The notes beneath the pieces were generated by a model. That model was not told the origin of the DNA. It searched no databases and saw only the letters and a list, made by a program, of their open reading frames with translations. Source: Streptomyces endocoffeicus (GTDB lineage Bacteria > Actinomycetota > Actinomycetes > Streptomycetales > Streptomycetaceae). Taken from it: DNA of 64,000 nt. Below, piece by piece: positions 26,945-35,540 of this stretch (position 1 is the first letter of the stretch; each line of letters starts with the position of its first letter). Location: positions 186,001 to 250,000 of the forward strand of contig NZ_JAERRG010000013.1 in NCBI RefSeq assembly GCF_016741935.1. The letters are read 5' to 3'. Position numbers and translations under genes: made by a program.

Positions 26945-29452
26945 ATGGCACGCGGACGGTTGCGGATCCATCTCGGGGCGGCGCCCGGGGTCGGGAAGAC
27001 CTACGCCATGCTGCAGGAGGGCCAGCGGCTGCGCGCGCAGGGCGCCGACGTGGTGATCGGCCTGGTCGAACCCCATGGGCGGCGGCTGACCGCGGCCCTG
27101 GCCGAGGGGCTGGAGACCGTCCCCCGGCGCACCCTGGTCCACCGGGGAGCGGCCTTCACCGAGATGGACCTGGACGCGGTGCTGGCCCGCCACCCCCAGG
27201 TGGCCCTGGTCGACGAGCTGGCCCACACCAACGTCCCCGGATCCCGCAACACCAAGCGCTGGCAGGACGTCGAGGAACTCCTCGGCGCCGGGACCGATGT
27301 GGTCACCACCCTCAACATCCAGCACCTGGAGTCGCTGAACGACGTCGTACGGCAGATCACCGGCGTCGTCCAGCACGAGACGCTGCCCGATGAGGTGGCG
27401 CGCCGCGCCGACCAGATCGAGCTGGTCGACCTGTTGCCGGAGACGCTGCGCCGCCGTCTGGTGCACGGCGACGTCTACCCACCGGATCGCGTCGAGGGCG
27501 CCCTGACCCACTACTTCCGGCTGGGCAACCTCACCGCGCTGCGCGAACTCGCCCTGCTGTGGCTCGCCGACCGGGTCGAGGAGGGGCTGCAGCGCTACCG
27601 CGCCGAGCACGGCATCACGGCCCCCTGGGAGACCCGGGAGCGCATCATGGTCGGCCTGACCGGCGGCCCCGAGGGCGAGACGCTGATCCGCCGCGCGGCC
27701 CGGATCACCGCCCGGACACCGGGCAGCGAACTGCTGGCCCTGCATGTGGTCCCCGGCGACGGGCTCGCCCAGCCGACCCCGGGCGCGCTGGCCGGGCAGC
27801 GGGCCCTGGTGGAGTCGCTGGGCGGCAGCTACCACCAGACCACGGGCGAGGACGTCCCCGAGGCGCTGCTGCGGTTCGCCGAGGCCGAGAACGTCACCCA
27901 GATCGTGTTGGGCGCCAGCCGCCGCGGGCGGTTCTCGCCGCTGCTGCGGGCCGGTGTGGGACAGCGGACGATCCACGGATCCGGCCCCATCGACGTCCAC
28001 ATCGTCACCCACGAGCAGGCCGCCGGGGCCGCCTCGCCCCGGCTGCCGCGGCCACAGCGGGGCACCGGACCGGCGCGGCGGTGGTCCGCGACGGCCGGAG
28101 CCGCGGTGCTGCTGCCCCTCCTCACGCTGGTGCTGATCGCGGTGCGCGACCGGGTCGGTCTGCCCGGCGCCCTGATGAGCTATCTGCTCGCCGTCGTCCT
28201 GGCCGCCCTCGTCGGCGGTGTGTACCCCGCGCTGGCCACGGCGGTCGTGGCGGGGCTGCTCGCCGACTACTACTTCACCCCGCCGCTGCACTCCCTGAAG
28301 GTCACCCGCCCGGTCGACATCGTGGCGCTGGTCGTCTTCCTGACCGCCGCATGGCTGGTCGGGGCCGCCGCGGGCGCGGCCGCCCGCCGTACCGGACAGG
28401 CGCTGCGCGCCACGTCCGAGGCGCGGGCCCTGAGCCGGCTCGCGGCCGCCATGGCGCGCGGCCAAGATCTGCCCGCCCTGCTGGAGCAGGTGCGGGAGTA
28501 CTTCTCCCTGACCTCGCTCAGCCTGCTCCAGCGCGCACCGGGCCAGGCCGCCGAGCCCCGCTGGTACGTCGTCGCCAGCACCGGTGAGCGACCGCCCGAG
28601 CGGCCCTGCGAGGGCGAGGTGGCGGCCCCCATCGCCGACGACCTCACACTGGCCGCCCGCGGCCACGCCCTCAGCGGGGGCGACCAGCGCGTCTTCGTCG
28701 CCTGCGGCACGCAGATCGGCATCGCGCACACCCAGGGCCGGCTCACCCGGCACGCCGCCGAGACCGACACCCTCGCCGCCGCCGAGCGCACCCGCGCCTC
28801 ACTGCTCCTGACCGCGAGCCACGATCTGCGGGCGCCGCTGCGCGCGGCCGAGGAGGCGCTCGTACCGCTGCACCCCACCTCGGCCGGGGAGATCCGGCGG
28901 GTGGCCACCGCCCGGTCGGCGGTGCGGCGCGCCACCCAGCTCCTCACCGACCTGGACGACCTCGGCCGGTTGCACGCCGGGGCGCTGGACCTCTACCTCC
29001 GCCCGGTCGACCTGGACGAGGCGCTGACGGCCGCGCTGGACGACCTCGGGACCGGCGGCCACACCCTCGTCCTGCGGCTTCCGGAGCAACCGCCGTACGT
29101 CCTCGCCGACGCCGCGCTCCTCACCCGCGTCCTCACCGCGCTCGCGGCCGACGCCCTGCGCCACAGCCCGCCCGACGCGCCACCCACCCTCACGGCCGAG
29201 GCCCGGCGGGGCCGGCTGAGGATCCGCATCACGGACGGCACCGCCCCCGGGGCGGCCCGCGCCCCCGCCCGGACCGACACTCTGCCCCTGCGGCTGTCCC
29301 GCGACCTCGGCGAGGCGATGGGCGGCACCCTGGAGCACACCAGGACCGGCGGCGCCTTCTCCGTGACGCTCACCCTGCCCACCGCCGCGCACCGCGTGGC
29401 GTCGTCACGGGCCGGGCGGGGACGCGGCAACTCCGGGCCGCCGCTTTGGTGA
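26945..29452 (+). CDS. kdpD: KdpD-like sensor protein with degenerate ATPase domain
   Basis: 835 residues from the ATG at 26945, with AGGAGG 8 bp upstream. The N-terminal KdpD domain is intact: Walker A LGAAPGVGKTYAMLQEG, VDELAHTNVPGSRNTKRWQDV, and FRLGNLTALRELALLWLADR; a Usp domain follows, then four membrane helices (residues about 385-485) and a GAF-like region. The phosphoacceptor is kept (TASHDLRAPL). The catalytic domain is poor: the N-box Asn is replaced (AADALRHSP), the DxGxG box reads ITDGTAPGAA, the F box is missing, and the second Gly box reads LPLRLSRDL. Kinase activity is therefore doubtful. No kdpE follows; gvpO begins 41 bp later. Confidence 0.9.
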   Translation: MARGRLRIHLGAAPGVGKTYAMLQEGQRLRAQGADVVIGLVEPHGRRLTAALAEGLETVPRRTLVHRGAAFTEMDLDAVLARHPQVALVDELAHTNVPGSRNTKRWQDVEELLGAGTDVVTTLNIQHLESLNDVVRQITGVVQHETLPDEVARRADQIELVDLLPETLRRRLVHGDVYPPDRVEGALTHYFRLGNLTALRELALLWLADRVEEGLQRYRAEHGITAPWETRERIMVGLTGGPEGETLIRRAARITARTPGSELLALHVVPGDGLAQPTPGALAGQRALVESLGGSYHQTTGEDVPEALLRFAEAENVTQIVLGASRRGRFSPLLRAGVGQRTIHGSGPIDVHIVTHEQAAGAASPRLPRPQRGTGPARRWSATAGAAVLLPLLTLVLIAVRDRVGLPGALMSYLLAVVLAALVGGVYPALATAVVAGLLADYYFTPPLHSLKVTRPVDIVALVVFLTAAWLVGAAAGAAARRTGQALRATSEARALSRLAAAMARGQDLPALLEQVREYFSLTSLSLLQRAPGQAAEPRWYVVASTGERPPERPCEGEVAAPIADDLTLAARGHALSGGDQRVFVACGTQIGIAHTQGRLTRHAAETDTLAAAERTRASLLLTASHDLRAPLRAAEEALVPLHPTSAGEIRRVATARSAVRRATQLLTDLDDLGRLHAGALDLYLRPVDLDEALTAALDDLGTGGHTLVLRLPEQPPYVLADAALLTRVLTALAADALRHSPPDAPPTLTAEARRGRLRIRITDGTAPGAARAPARTDTLPLRLSRDLGEAMGGTLEHTRTGGAFSVTLTLPTAAHRVASSRAGRGRGNSGPPLW

Positions 29453-29493
29453 TCCGCGCACCACGCGCCCGGAGGACTTGGCACGGTAGGACC

Positions 29494-29820
29494 ATGACGA
29501 GCATTGATCCGGACACACCGCGCACGGACACCCCCGAAACCTCCGACGCGCGGCCGCGCCGCGTCCCCGTGGCGCAGGCCATGCGCGGCGCCGCCCGGCA
29601 GTTGGGGGAGTTGCTGGGCACCGCGCCGGAGGCGGTTTCCGCGATGCAGCCGACGCCGGACGGATGGGTGGCCGATGTGGAGGTGGTGGAGCTGGAGCGG
29701 GTGCCGGAGACCATGACCATCATGGCCACCTACCGTGTGACCCTCGACTCACAGGGCCAACTCCTCGGCTATGAGCGGCATCACCGTTACGCCCGCGGCC
29801 AGCTCGACCGCGGACGTTAG
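29494..29820 (+). CDS. gvpO: gas vesicle protein GvpO
   Basis: 108 residues from the ATG at 29494. Basic, Thr/Pro-rich N-terminus, then the GvpO core VAQAMRGAARQLGELLGTAP and WVADVEVVELERVPETMTIM and the terminal LLGYERHHRYARGQ. First gene of a gvpOAFGJLSK cluster, the order known from Streptomyces. GvpO is needed for gas-vesicle formation or control in haloarchaea. Lies 41 bp after kdpD. Confidence 0.9.
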   Translation: MTSIDPDTPRTDTPETSDARPRRVPVAQAMRGAARQLGELLGTAPEAVSAMQPTPDGWVADVEVVELERVPETMTIMATYRVTLDSQGQLLGYERHHRYARGQLDRGR

Positions 29821-29869
29821 ACGTCGGCGCCGGACCAGGCACGGCCGTTCGTTTGCCGGGTTTCCTCCC

Positions 29870-29907
29870 ACGGCCCCGCGCCGGTGATGTCCGCGGCGCG
29901 GGGCCGT
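29870..29907 (+). terminator. 14-bp GC hairpin between gvpO and gvpA
   Basis: ACGGCCCCGCGCCG at 29870-29883 is the perfect complement of 29894-29907, with a 10-nt loop. It may terminate the gvpO transcript, or act as a processing or stabilising hairpin for gvpA mRNA, which needs to be more abundant. Confidence 0.7.
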
Positions 29908-30017
29908 TCCCTGCCCGCGCGCCCCGTGTCACACGCGCCGACATCGGTGAACGCCACCGCCACCGCACCCGTATCAGACGCGGACAGGCGACCGAGCGCG
30001 ACCGAGAGGAAGCACAC

Positions 30018-30401
30018 GTGACCGTGATGACGCAGACCGGCGGGCTGCCTGCCACCGCATCGACCGGTTCAGGGACCGGAAGCCTCTTCGACATCCTCGA
30101 ACTCATCCTGGACCGTGGCCTCGTCATCGACGTGTTCATCCGGGTCTCCCTCGTCGGCATCGAGATCTTGAAGATCGACATCCGGATCGTGATCGCCAGC
30201 GTGGACACGTATCTGCGCTTCGCCGAGGCGTGCAACCGCCTCGACCTGGAATCGGGCCGCAAGGCCCCGGACAAGCTGAGCGACATCGTCGGCAACATCG
30301 TCGAGGGCGGCGCCCGGGGCAAGACCGAGGGGGCGATCAGCGGGGCCCTTGGGGCCATCGGCGATGTCTTCGACCGTGACCGCGACGACGAGGACAGGTG
30401 A
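30018..30401 (+). CDS. gvpA: gas vesicle structural protein GvpA
   Basis: 127 residues from the GTG at 30018 (GAGAGGA upstream; an ATG at 30027 is possible). The GvpA core is clear: LFDILELILDRGLVIDVFI, then RVSLVGIEILKIDIRIVIAS and VDTYLRFAEACNRLDL. Main shell protein of gas vesicles, about 70 residues in buoyant bacteria; here it has an N-terminal Thr/Gly extension and a C-terminal tail with a Gly-rich helix (IVEGGARGKTEGAISGALGA), typical of the actinobacterial type, whose role is unclear. Confidence 0.92.
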   Translation: MTVMTQTGGLPATASTGSGTGSLFDILELILDRGLVIDVFIRVSLVGIEILKIDIRIVIASVDTYLRFAEACNRLDLESGRKAPDKLSDIVGNIVEGGARGKTEGAISGALGAIGDVFDRDRDDEDR

Positions 30402-31150
30402 CCATGCCGACCCCGTCCCCGTCCACGCCCCCCGTCTCCCTCTACATCTACGCGATCACCGGGTCCGATCATCCGCTGCGGCTGGCGGGACTGCGGGCCG
30501 TGGGCGGCGTGTCCGGCGCCCTGCGCGCGGTCACCGGCGGGCCGTTGGCCTGCGTGGTGAGCCCGGCGCCGGCGGACCTGCGCCCCAAGCGCCGTGACCT
30601 CGCCGCCCACCAGGAGGTCCAGGAGCGGCTGATGGCGGACGGCGCGGTGCTGCCGATGCGGTTCGGCATGCTGGCGCCCGACGACGCCGCGGTGACGGCG
30701 GCGCTGGACGGCAAGCGCGCCGAATACGTCCGCAGGCTCGAGGAGTTGCACGCCACGGCGGAGTTCAATCTGAAGGCGGCCCGTTCGCAGGACGATCTGC
30801 TGCGGGAGGTGCTCACCGAGTCCGACGACGCCCGGCGCCTCAACGAACGCACCCGCGACGGCGGTGGCAGCTACGCGGACCGGGTGGCCCTCGGCGAGCT
30901 GGTCGCACATCAACTGGACGCGCGGCAGCGGCTGTTGGCCGACCAGGTCGTCGGGCGGCTGTCGGAGCTGGCCCGCGGCAAGGTGGTGGCGCCCCCGGCC
31001 GAGGAGGACTTCCTCAACGCCTCGTTCCTGGTGGAGCGGGGGCGCGCCGAGGAGTTCTCCCGGGCCGCGCGGCAGCTCGCGCGGGGCTATGGAGAGGGCT
31101 ACGACTTCCGGCTGCGCGGCCCCTTGCCGCCGTACAGCTTCGTGGCCTGA
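30398..31150 (+). CDS. gvpF: gas vesicle protein GvpF (GvpF/GvpL family)
   Basis: 250 residues, GTG start at 30398 overlapping the gvpA stop as GTGA. LYIYAITGSDHPLRLAGL at the N-terminus, HQEVQERLMADGAVLPMRFG in the middle and YDFRLRGPLPPYSFVA at the end are GvpF/L signatures. An accessory protein thought to take part in early assembly by binding GvpA-like proteins. Confidence 0.93.
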   Translation: MTMPTPSPSTPPVSLYIYAITGSDHPLRLAGLRAVGGVSGALRAVTGGPLACVVSPAPADLRPKRRDLAAHQEVQERLMADGAVLPMRFGMLAPDDAAVTAALDGKRAEYVRRLEELHATAEFNLKAARSQDDLLREVLTESDDARRLNERTRDGGGSYADRVALGELVAHQLDARQRLLADQVVGRLSELARGKVVAPPAEEDFLNASFLVERGRAEEFSRAARQLARGYGEGYDFRLRGPLPPYSFVA

Positions 31151-31163
31151 GGGCGGGAGTGCC

Positions 31164-31427
31164 ATGGGACTGCTGACTGGGCTGCTCACCTTTCCGCTGG
31201 CGCCGGTGCGCGCCACCGTCTGGGCCGCCGAGCAGATCACCGCGGCCGCCGAGCGCGAACACTACGACCCGGCGCCGGTCCGGCGCGCCCTCGCCGAACT
31301 GGAACAGGACCTGCTGGCCGGGCGGATCGACGAGGACGCGTACGACCGCCGCGAGGACGAGTTGCTCGACCGGCTGGCACAGCTGGAACGCCGGGAACGG
31401 CCGGACGAGCGGAGACGAGCCCCGTGA
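31164..31427 (+). CDS. gvpG: gas vesicle protein GvpG
   Basis: 87 residues from the ATG at 31164. LLTGLLTFPLAPVRATVWAA is the conserved hydrophobic start, followed by an amphipathic, charged helical part (ALAELEQDLLAGRIDEDAYD). Assembly accessory protein. Stop overlaps the next gene as GTGA. Confidence 0.93.
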   Translation: MGLLTGLLTFPLAPVRATVWAAEQITAAAEREHYDPAPVRRALAELEQDLLAGRIDEDAYDRREDELLDRLAQLERRERPDERRRAP

Positions 31428-31816
31428 CGACGACAGAACCGGTGGCGGGCAGGCTGGGCCCGCCACGCCTGCCCGCCGCCCCGTACGGCCAGGGCGCCGA
31501 GAGCGCCGCGTCGCTCGCCGACATCCTGGAGCGGGTGCTGGACAAGGGCGTGGTGATCGCGGGCGACATCCGCATCAACCTGCTGGACATCGAGCTGCTC
31601 ACCATCAAGCTCCGGCTGCTCGTGGCCTCCGTCGACAAGGCGAAGGAGATGGGCATCGACTGGTGGGAGCACGATCCGTCGCTGTCCTCCCGCGCCCGCC
31701 CCCGGGCCGTACCGGACGACGACGCGGAGCGGTCCCTCACCGAGGAGAACGCCCGGCTGCGCGCCGAGATCGCGGCGCTGCGGGCACGGGCCGAGGACAG
31801 GAGCGTGGACGGTTGA
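31424..31816 (+). CDS. gvpJ: gas vesicle protein GvpJ (GvpA-like minor protein)
   Basis: 130 residues, GTG start at 31424. The GvpA-like core LADILERVLDKGVVIAGDIR and NLLDIELLTIKLRLLVASVD is followed by a coiled-coil-forming C-terminal (SLTEENARLRAEIAALRARA). A minor vesicle component related to GvpA. Stop overlaps the next start as TTGA. Confidence 0.88.
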   Translation: MTTTEPVAGRLGPPRLPAAPYGQGAESAASLADILERVLDKGVVIAGDIRINLLDIELLTIKLRLLVASVDKAKEMGIDWWEHDPSLSSRARPRAVPDDDAERSLTEENARLRAEIAALRARAEDRSVDG

Positions 31817-32676
31817 CCGAGAGAACACGGCGACAGCACATGGTGTACGCCTACGCGGTGCTGCGCCCCACCCCGGAGGCCGCACGGGCGGTCGCCGTAC
31901 TGCGCGGGGTGGCGCACGAGCAGGTGGGACTCGTGGAGACCGGAGACCTGGCCGCGGCCGTCGGCCCGGTCCCGGCCGCGGAGTTCGAGGAGGGCGCGCT
32001 GAAGGCGGGCCTGGAGGAGCTGCCCCGGCTGGAGGCGCTGGCCCGCGGTCACCACGGGGTGGTGGCGGGGCTGGCCCCGCTGGGCGCCGTACTGCCGCTG
32101 CGGCTGGCCACCGTCTACCGGGACGAGGACCGGGTGCGGCGGGTTCTCCAGGAGCGCCGCGACCAGTTCCTGCCGCTGCTGGAACGGCTCGCCGGGCATG
32201 TCGAATGGGGCGTCAAGGTCTACACCGATCCGACGGACTCCCCGGCGGGGGACACGGCGGTGCCCGCCGAGGCCACGGGTGGGGAGGCGGCCCTCAGTCC
32301 GGGCCGGGCCTATCTCGCCGCCCGCCGCCGGCGCCGGCGCGGCGCCGAGGAACTCTGGCAGACGGCGGCGCGGACGGCCGCCCGCATCGCCGAGGAGGCC
32401 GGGGGCCTGGCGGTGGGCAGGGTCGCCCACCGGCCGCAGCGCGGCGAACTCGCTCAGGTGCCCGGCGGCGGGGCGGCGGGTGGCGGGAAGCCCGGTGGCG
32501 AGAACATCGCCAATGACGCGTATCTGGTGCCGGCCGACCGCGCCGAGGAGTTCCGCTCCCGGGTGCTGGCCGCCGCCGAGGGGCAGCCCGGGGTGCGCGT
32601 CGAGGTGACCGGTCCCTGGGCGCCGTACTCCTTCGCCCTTCCGCCCGACCCGGCCGCCCGGCCGGAGCCCGTATGA
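31813..32676 (+). CDS. gvpL: gas vesicle protein GvpL (GvpF/GvpL family)
   Basis: 287 residues if TTG at 31813 is used, which overlaps the gvpJ stop and has an AGGAG site 9 bp upstream; an ATG at 31840 (MVYAYAVLRP) is the alternative. Core: LEALARGHHGVVAGLAPLGAV, PLRLATVYRDEDRVRRVLQE and PYSFALPPDP. It has a Gly/Arg-rich insert around residues 160-240, not in gvpF. Assembly accessory protein paralogous to gvpF. Confidence 0.9.
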   Translation: MTERTRRQHMVYAYAVLRPTPEAARAVAVLRGVAHEQVGLVETGDLAAAVGPVPAAEFEEGALKAGLEELPRLEALARGHHGVVAGLAPLGAVLPLRLATVYRDEDRVRRVLQERRDQFLPLLERLAGHVEWGVKVYTDPTDSPAGDTAVPAEATGGEAALSPGRAYLAARRRRRRGAEELWQTAARTAARIAEEAGGLAVGRVAHRPQRGELAQVPGGGAAGGGKPGGENIANDAYLVPADRAEEFRSRVLAAAEGQPGVRVEVTGPWAPYSFALPPDPAARPEPV

Positions 32677-32726
32677 GCGGCGCGCTGGACGGAGCCCGGA
32701 GCGGCGCGCTGGACGAGGCCGTATGA
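32673..32726 (+). CDS. 17-residue mini reading frame between gvpL and gvpS
   Basis: ATG at 32673 overlaps gvpL's stop as ATGA and reads MSGALDGARSGALDEAV to a TGA that overlaps gvpS's ATG at 32723, again as ATGA. Its start resembles gvpS's (MSSALDEED), and it arises from a thrice-repeated 17-bp segment. It is probably a by-product of duplication of the gvpS start that keeps translational coupling rather than a functional peptide. Confidence 0.45.
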   Translation: MSGALDGARSGALDEAV

Positions 32727-32741
32727 GCAGCGCGCTGGACG
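32675..32741. repeat. 17-bp repeat, three copies at the gvpS start
   Basis: GAGCGGCGCGCTGGACG at 32675-32691 and 32699-32715, and with one change at 32725-32741, where it forms the beginning of gvpS. Spacing 24 and 26 bp. Confidence 0.85.
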
Positions 32742-32932
32742 AGGAGGACGCACGGGCGCTCGCGGGCCGGGAGGTCGCCCTGATCGACCTGCTGGACCGG
32801 CTGCTCCAGGGCGGGGTCGTGCTCGCCGGTGACCTCGTCCTGTCCATCGCGGACGTCGATCTCGTACGGATCGACCTGCGCGCGGTCATCGCTCCGGTCG
32901 ACGCCGAACACCCCGCTCCGCTGCTGCCCTGA
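32723..32932 (+). CDS. gvpS: gas vesicle protein GvpS (GvpA-like)
   Basis: 69 residues from the ATG at 32723. LIDLLDRLLQGGVVLAGDLV and IADVDLVRIDLRAVIAPVD are the GvpA fold; lacks the long tails of gvpA and gvpJ. The position between gvpL and gvpK matches gvpS of the Streptomyces clusters. Minor structural protein. Confidence 0.85.
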   Translation: MSSALDEEDARALAGREVALIDLLDRLLQGGVVLAGDLVLSIADVDLVRIDLRAVIAPVDAEHPAPLLP

Positions 32933-32949
32933 CGAGAGGAAACCCGCGT

Positions 32950-33285
32950 ATGTCAGCCCCCTCCGGCGCCGCCACCCAGCGGCTGCGCACCGACGCGGAC
33001 ACGGTCGAGCGCGATCTGGCCAAGCTGGTGCTGACCGTGGTCGAGCTGTTGCGTCAGCTGATGGAGCGCCAGGCGCTCCACCGCGTCGACAAGGGCGATC
33101 TGACGGAGGCGCAGGAGGAGCGCGTCGGCATGACGCTGATGATCCTCCAGCAGCGCATGGAGGAGATGTGCGCCCGTCACGACCTGCGGATGGAGGACCT
33201 CAACCTCGACCTCGGCCCGCTCGGCACCCTGCTCTCCCCGGCGGGCTCCTCAGCGGGCTCCCCGGCGGGCCCGCCCTCTCGATGA
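32950..33285 (+). CDS. gvpK: gas vesicle protein GvpK
   Basis: 111 residues from the ATG at 32950 (GAGAGGA upstream). RDLAKLVLTVVELLRQLMER then ALHRVDKGDLTEAQEERVG and LNLDLGPLGTLL are GvpK signatures. Last gene of the cluster; ends in a Ser/Gly/Pro tail, 18 bp before the convergent RpiR gene's stop. Confidence 0.93.
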   Translation: MSAPSGAATQRLRTDADTVERDLAKLVLTVVELLRQLMERQALHRVDKGDLTEAQEERVGMTLMILQQRMEEMCARHDLRMEDLNLDLGPLGTLLSPAGSSAGSPAGPPSR

Positions 33286-33303
33286 GAAGCCCCGCGCACC
33301 CAC

Positions 33304-34206
33304 TCAGCCCTTACGCGGCCGCGGCTCGGACCGGTCGATCAACTGCCCCCTCAGCACGGTGAGTTGGTGGGACGCCTCGACCGCCCGGGGCTCGTCCAGG
33401 GAGGCGAGGGCCAGTACGAGGGTGTCCATGACGACGACCCCCGCCAGGGATTCCGCGGTGATGCCGGTGGGCGTGTGCGGGGCGCTGATCACCACATCGG
33501 CGTGGGTGGCCAGCGGCCCCGTGGGAACGTCGGTGACCAGCACGACGCTCGCGCCGACCGCCCGCGCCCGGTCCGTGAGCACGGTGAACTCCCGCAGCCG
33601 TCGGCCGGGTTGGAGGATCACCACCGCGTCCCCGCGGCCCAGGCTCAGCAGTTCGTCGGCCATGGTGAAGCCGGTGGCGCCGACGAAGCGTGCCCGGCGA
33701 CCGGCCCGGCGGAGCTTCAGCACCAGATGCCGGGCGGCCAGCTCCGAGGCGCCGACACCGTAGGCGACCACCTCACGCGCGTCCGCCAGCGTTTGCACCG
33801 CTTGCTTCAGCACATCCGTCTCCAGTAGCCGGCGGCACTGTTCGAGACGCTCCGCCGCCTCGTCGAAGACCCGGTCCTTGATCTCGTCCAGGTCATGGCC
33901 GACGCGGGCGATGCGCTGCTTGAGCCGCTCCTCGGGGGCGGTCGCGGAGGTGAAGCCGGAGGCCAGCTCCCTCTTGAGCGCGGGCAGGCCGGCGTAGCCG
34001 AGGCGCTGCAGGGCGCGGACGACGGTGGCGTTGCTGGTGCCACTGGCCGCGCCCAGCTCCTGTGCGCTCGCGAAGAGCAGATTCTCCGGCGGGGCGCTGA
34101 CCAGATACTGGGCCACCACCCGCTCGGAAGCGGACAGCTCACCCCACATGTCCCGGACCGCGGCGGCCAGCCGTGTCGTCCCGGTAACGCTCTTCGGTTC
34201 GCTCAT
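33304..34206 (-). CDS. MurR/RpiR-family transcriptional regulator
   Basis: 300 residues from the ATG at 34206; an in-frame ATG at 34236 would add ten residues. N-terminal RpiR HTH (LVSAPPENLLFASAQELGAA and SGTSNATVVRALQRLGY), then a SIS domain with YGVGASELAARHLVLKL and the LVTDVPTGPLATHADVVI strand. SIS regulators sense phosphosugars or related amino-sugar ligands. Divergent from the acyltransferase-transporter operon. The CATTACAGC nonamer occurs at 34204-34212 and 34283-34291 in the gap, a possible paired site. Confidence 0.9.
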   Translation of the reverse strand: MSEPKSVTGTTRLAAAVRDMWGELSASERVVAQYLVSAPPENLLFASAQELGAASGTSNATVVRALQRLGYAGLPALKRELASGFTSATAPEERLKQRIARVGHDLDEIKDRVFDEAAERLEQCRRLLETDVLKQAVQTLADAREVVAYGVGASELAARHLVLKLRRAGRRARFVGATGFTMADELLSLGRGDAVVILQPGRRLREFTVLTDRARAVGASVVLVTDVPTGPLATHADVVISAPHTPTGITAESLAGVVVMDTLVLALASLDEPRAVEASHQLTVLRGQLIDRSEPRPRKG

Positions 34207-34327
34207 TACAGCTATTGACTTCCCTGTGGTGGACATTACTATCTGGGCTCATCGTTCCAAGAACGCTAATTTCTGAAACACACATTACAGCCCCTCGTGG
34301 GCCCGGGCCTCGGAACACAGGAGTGCC

Positions 34328-35500
34328 ATGACAGCCGCCACCATCCCCACCGTCGAGATCTCCGGCCCGCCGGCCGAGCGCGGCCGCCAGTACGGCGAGG
34401 CGGCGCGCGACGCGATCGGCAGGGCGCTCGCCTACTACGAGCAGGCGTTCGGCGAATCCTCGGGGCTCACCTGGGACCAGGTCACCGCGCGCGCCGAGCG
34501 CTGGCTGGCGCCGGTCCGCGCCTACGCCCCCGAGCTCGTCGAGGAGATGGGCGGGATCGCCGAGGGGGCGGGCGTAGGACTCCTGGACGTGCTCGCGCTC
34601 AACGCCCGCGGCGAGATCATCTACGACCAGACCTTCGCCCGGATGCGGGCCCGCGCGGACGCCGTCGCGGACGTCACGGACGACCGGGAGGTGACCGACG
34701 GCTGCACATCCTTCGCCGTACTGGGCGAGGCGAGCGGCGACGGCCACGTCTACTGCGGCCAGAACTGGGACTGGCGGGCGGGCGTCACGGACACCGTCCT
34801 GATGCTCCGGATCGTCCAGCCCCCGCACCCCACCGTGATCATGCAGGTGGAGGCCGGGCAGATCGGCCGCCAGGGCGCCAACTCCGCGGGCATCGCCCTC
34901 AACGCCAACGGACTCGGCGGCCGGTTCGACGACGCCGTGGGGCTGCCCCAGACCGTGATCCGCCGCCGGGTCCTGGACAGCGTGTCGATCAGCGACGCGG
35001 TCGACGTGCTGTGCCGCACCCGCGGCCACATCGCCAGCAACGCCCTGCTGACCTGCCGCGAGGGCTTCGCCCTCGACCTGGAGACCACTCCGGGCGCACA
35101 CGGCTGGATGTATCCCACGCGGGGGCTGCTCGTCCACGGCAACCACTACCAGACCACCGTCCCCGTCCAGCTCGCGGCCCGCTACCGCCCCGAGTCCTCC
35201 GACTCCCTGATCCGGGTGCCCCGGGCCGAAGCCGGGCTGCGCCTGCTGCGCGAGGCCGGCGCGCCGGACGAGTCCCGCAAGCTGATCCGCCAGGCCATGT
35301 CCGACCACCTCGGCCACCCCGAGGGCCTGTGCACCCACCCCGACCCCCGGCAGCCCGAGGTCAAGTGGTGGACGACGCTGCTGTCCTCCTGCGTGGACCT
35401 GACCACCGGTGACTACCACGTGACCCCCGGAACCCCCTGCGACCACGAGTACCAGCATCTGCCCTGGAACCTCTACGACGGTCCGCACGCCCCCAACTGA
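34328..35500 (+). CDS. C45-family self-processing acyltransferase/hydrolase (AAT-like)
   Basis: 390 residues. An Ntn-hydrolase fold of the penicillin acyltransferase type: autocatalytic Gly-Cys in VTDGCTSFAVLGEA (Cys126 the likely nucleophile), then GQNWDWRAG, GQIGRQGANSAGIALNANGL, and RSRVLDS-like and HGNHYQ segments of the family. Such enzymes cleave or transfer acyl groups on beta-lactams, acyl-amino acids or peptides. It is cytosolic here (no signal peptide) and is the first gene of an operon with a peptide-type ABC importer, so it most likely acts on the imported compound. Confidence 0.87.
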   Translation: MTAATIPTVEISGPPAERGRQYGEAARDAIGRALAYYEQAFGESSGLTWDQVTARAERWLAPVRAYAPELVEEMGGIAEGAGVGLLDVLALNARGEIIYDQTFARMRARADAVADVTDDREVTDGCTSFAVLGEASGDGHVYCGQNWDWRAGVTDTVLMLRIVQPPHPTVIMQVEAGQIGRQGANSAGIALNANGLGGRFDDAVGLPQTVIRRRVLDSVSISDAVDVLCRTRGHIASNALLTCREGFALDLETTPGAHGWMYPTRGLLVHGNHYQTTVPVQLAARYRPESSDSLIRVPRAEAGLRLLREAGAPDESRKLIRQAMSDHLGHPEGLCTHPDPRQPEVKWWTTLLSSCVDLTTGDYHVTPGTPCDHEYQHLPWNLYDGPHAPN

Positions 35501-35540
35501 CGCCCCCCTCACGTCCGCTCGAACGACCAGAGAGCCTGCC

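Noticed and set aside
29453..29493. A kdpE response regulator after kdpD
   Set aside because: Only 41 bp separate kdpD and gvpO, and no receiver-domain motif was seen on either strand in the region 19.5-33 kb.
34253..34263. GTTC-CAA-GAAC inverted repeat as RpiR operator
   Set aside because: Arms are only 4 bp and could be chance; the CATTACAGC nonamer pair is also weak, so neither is claimed as a site.
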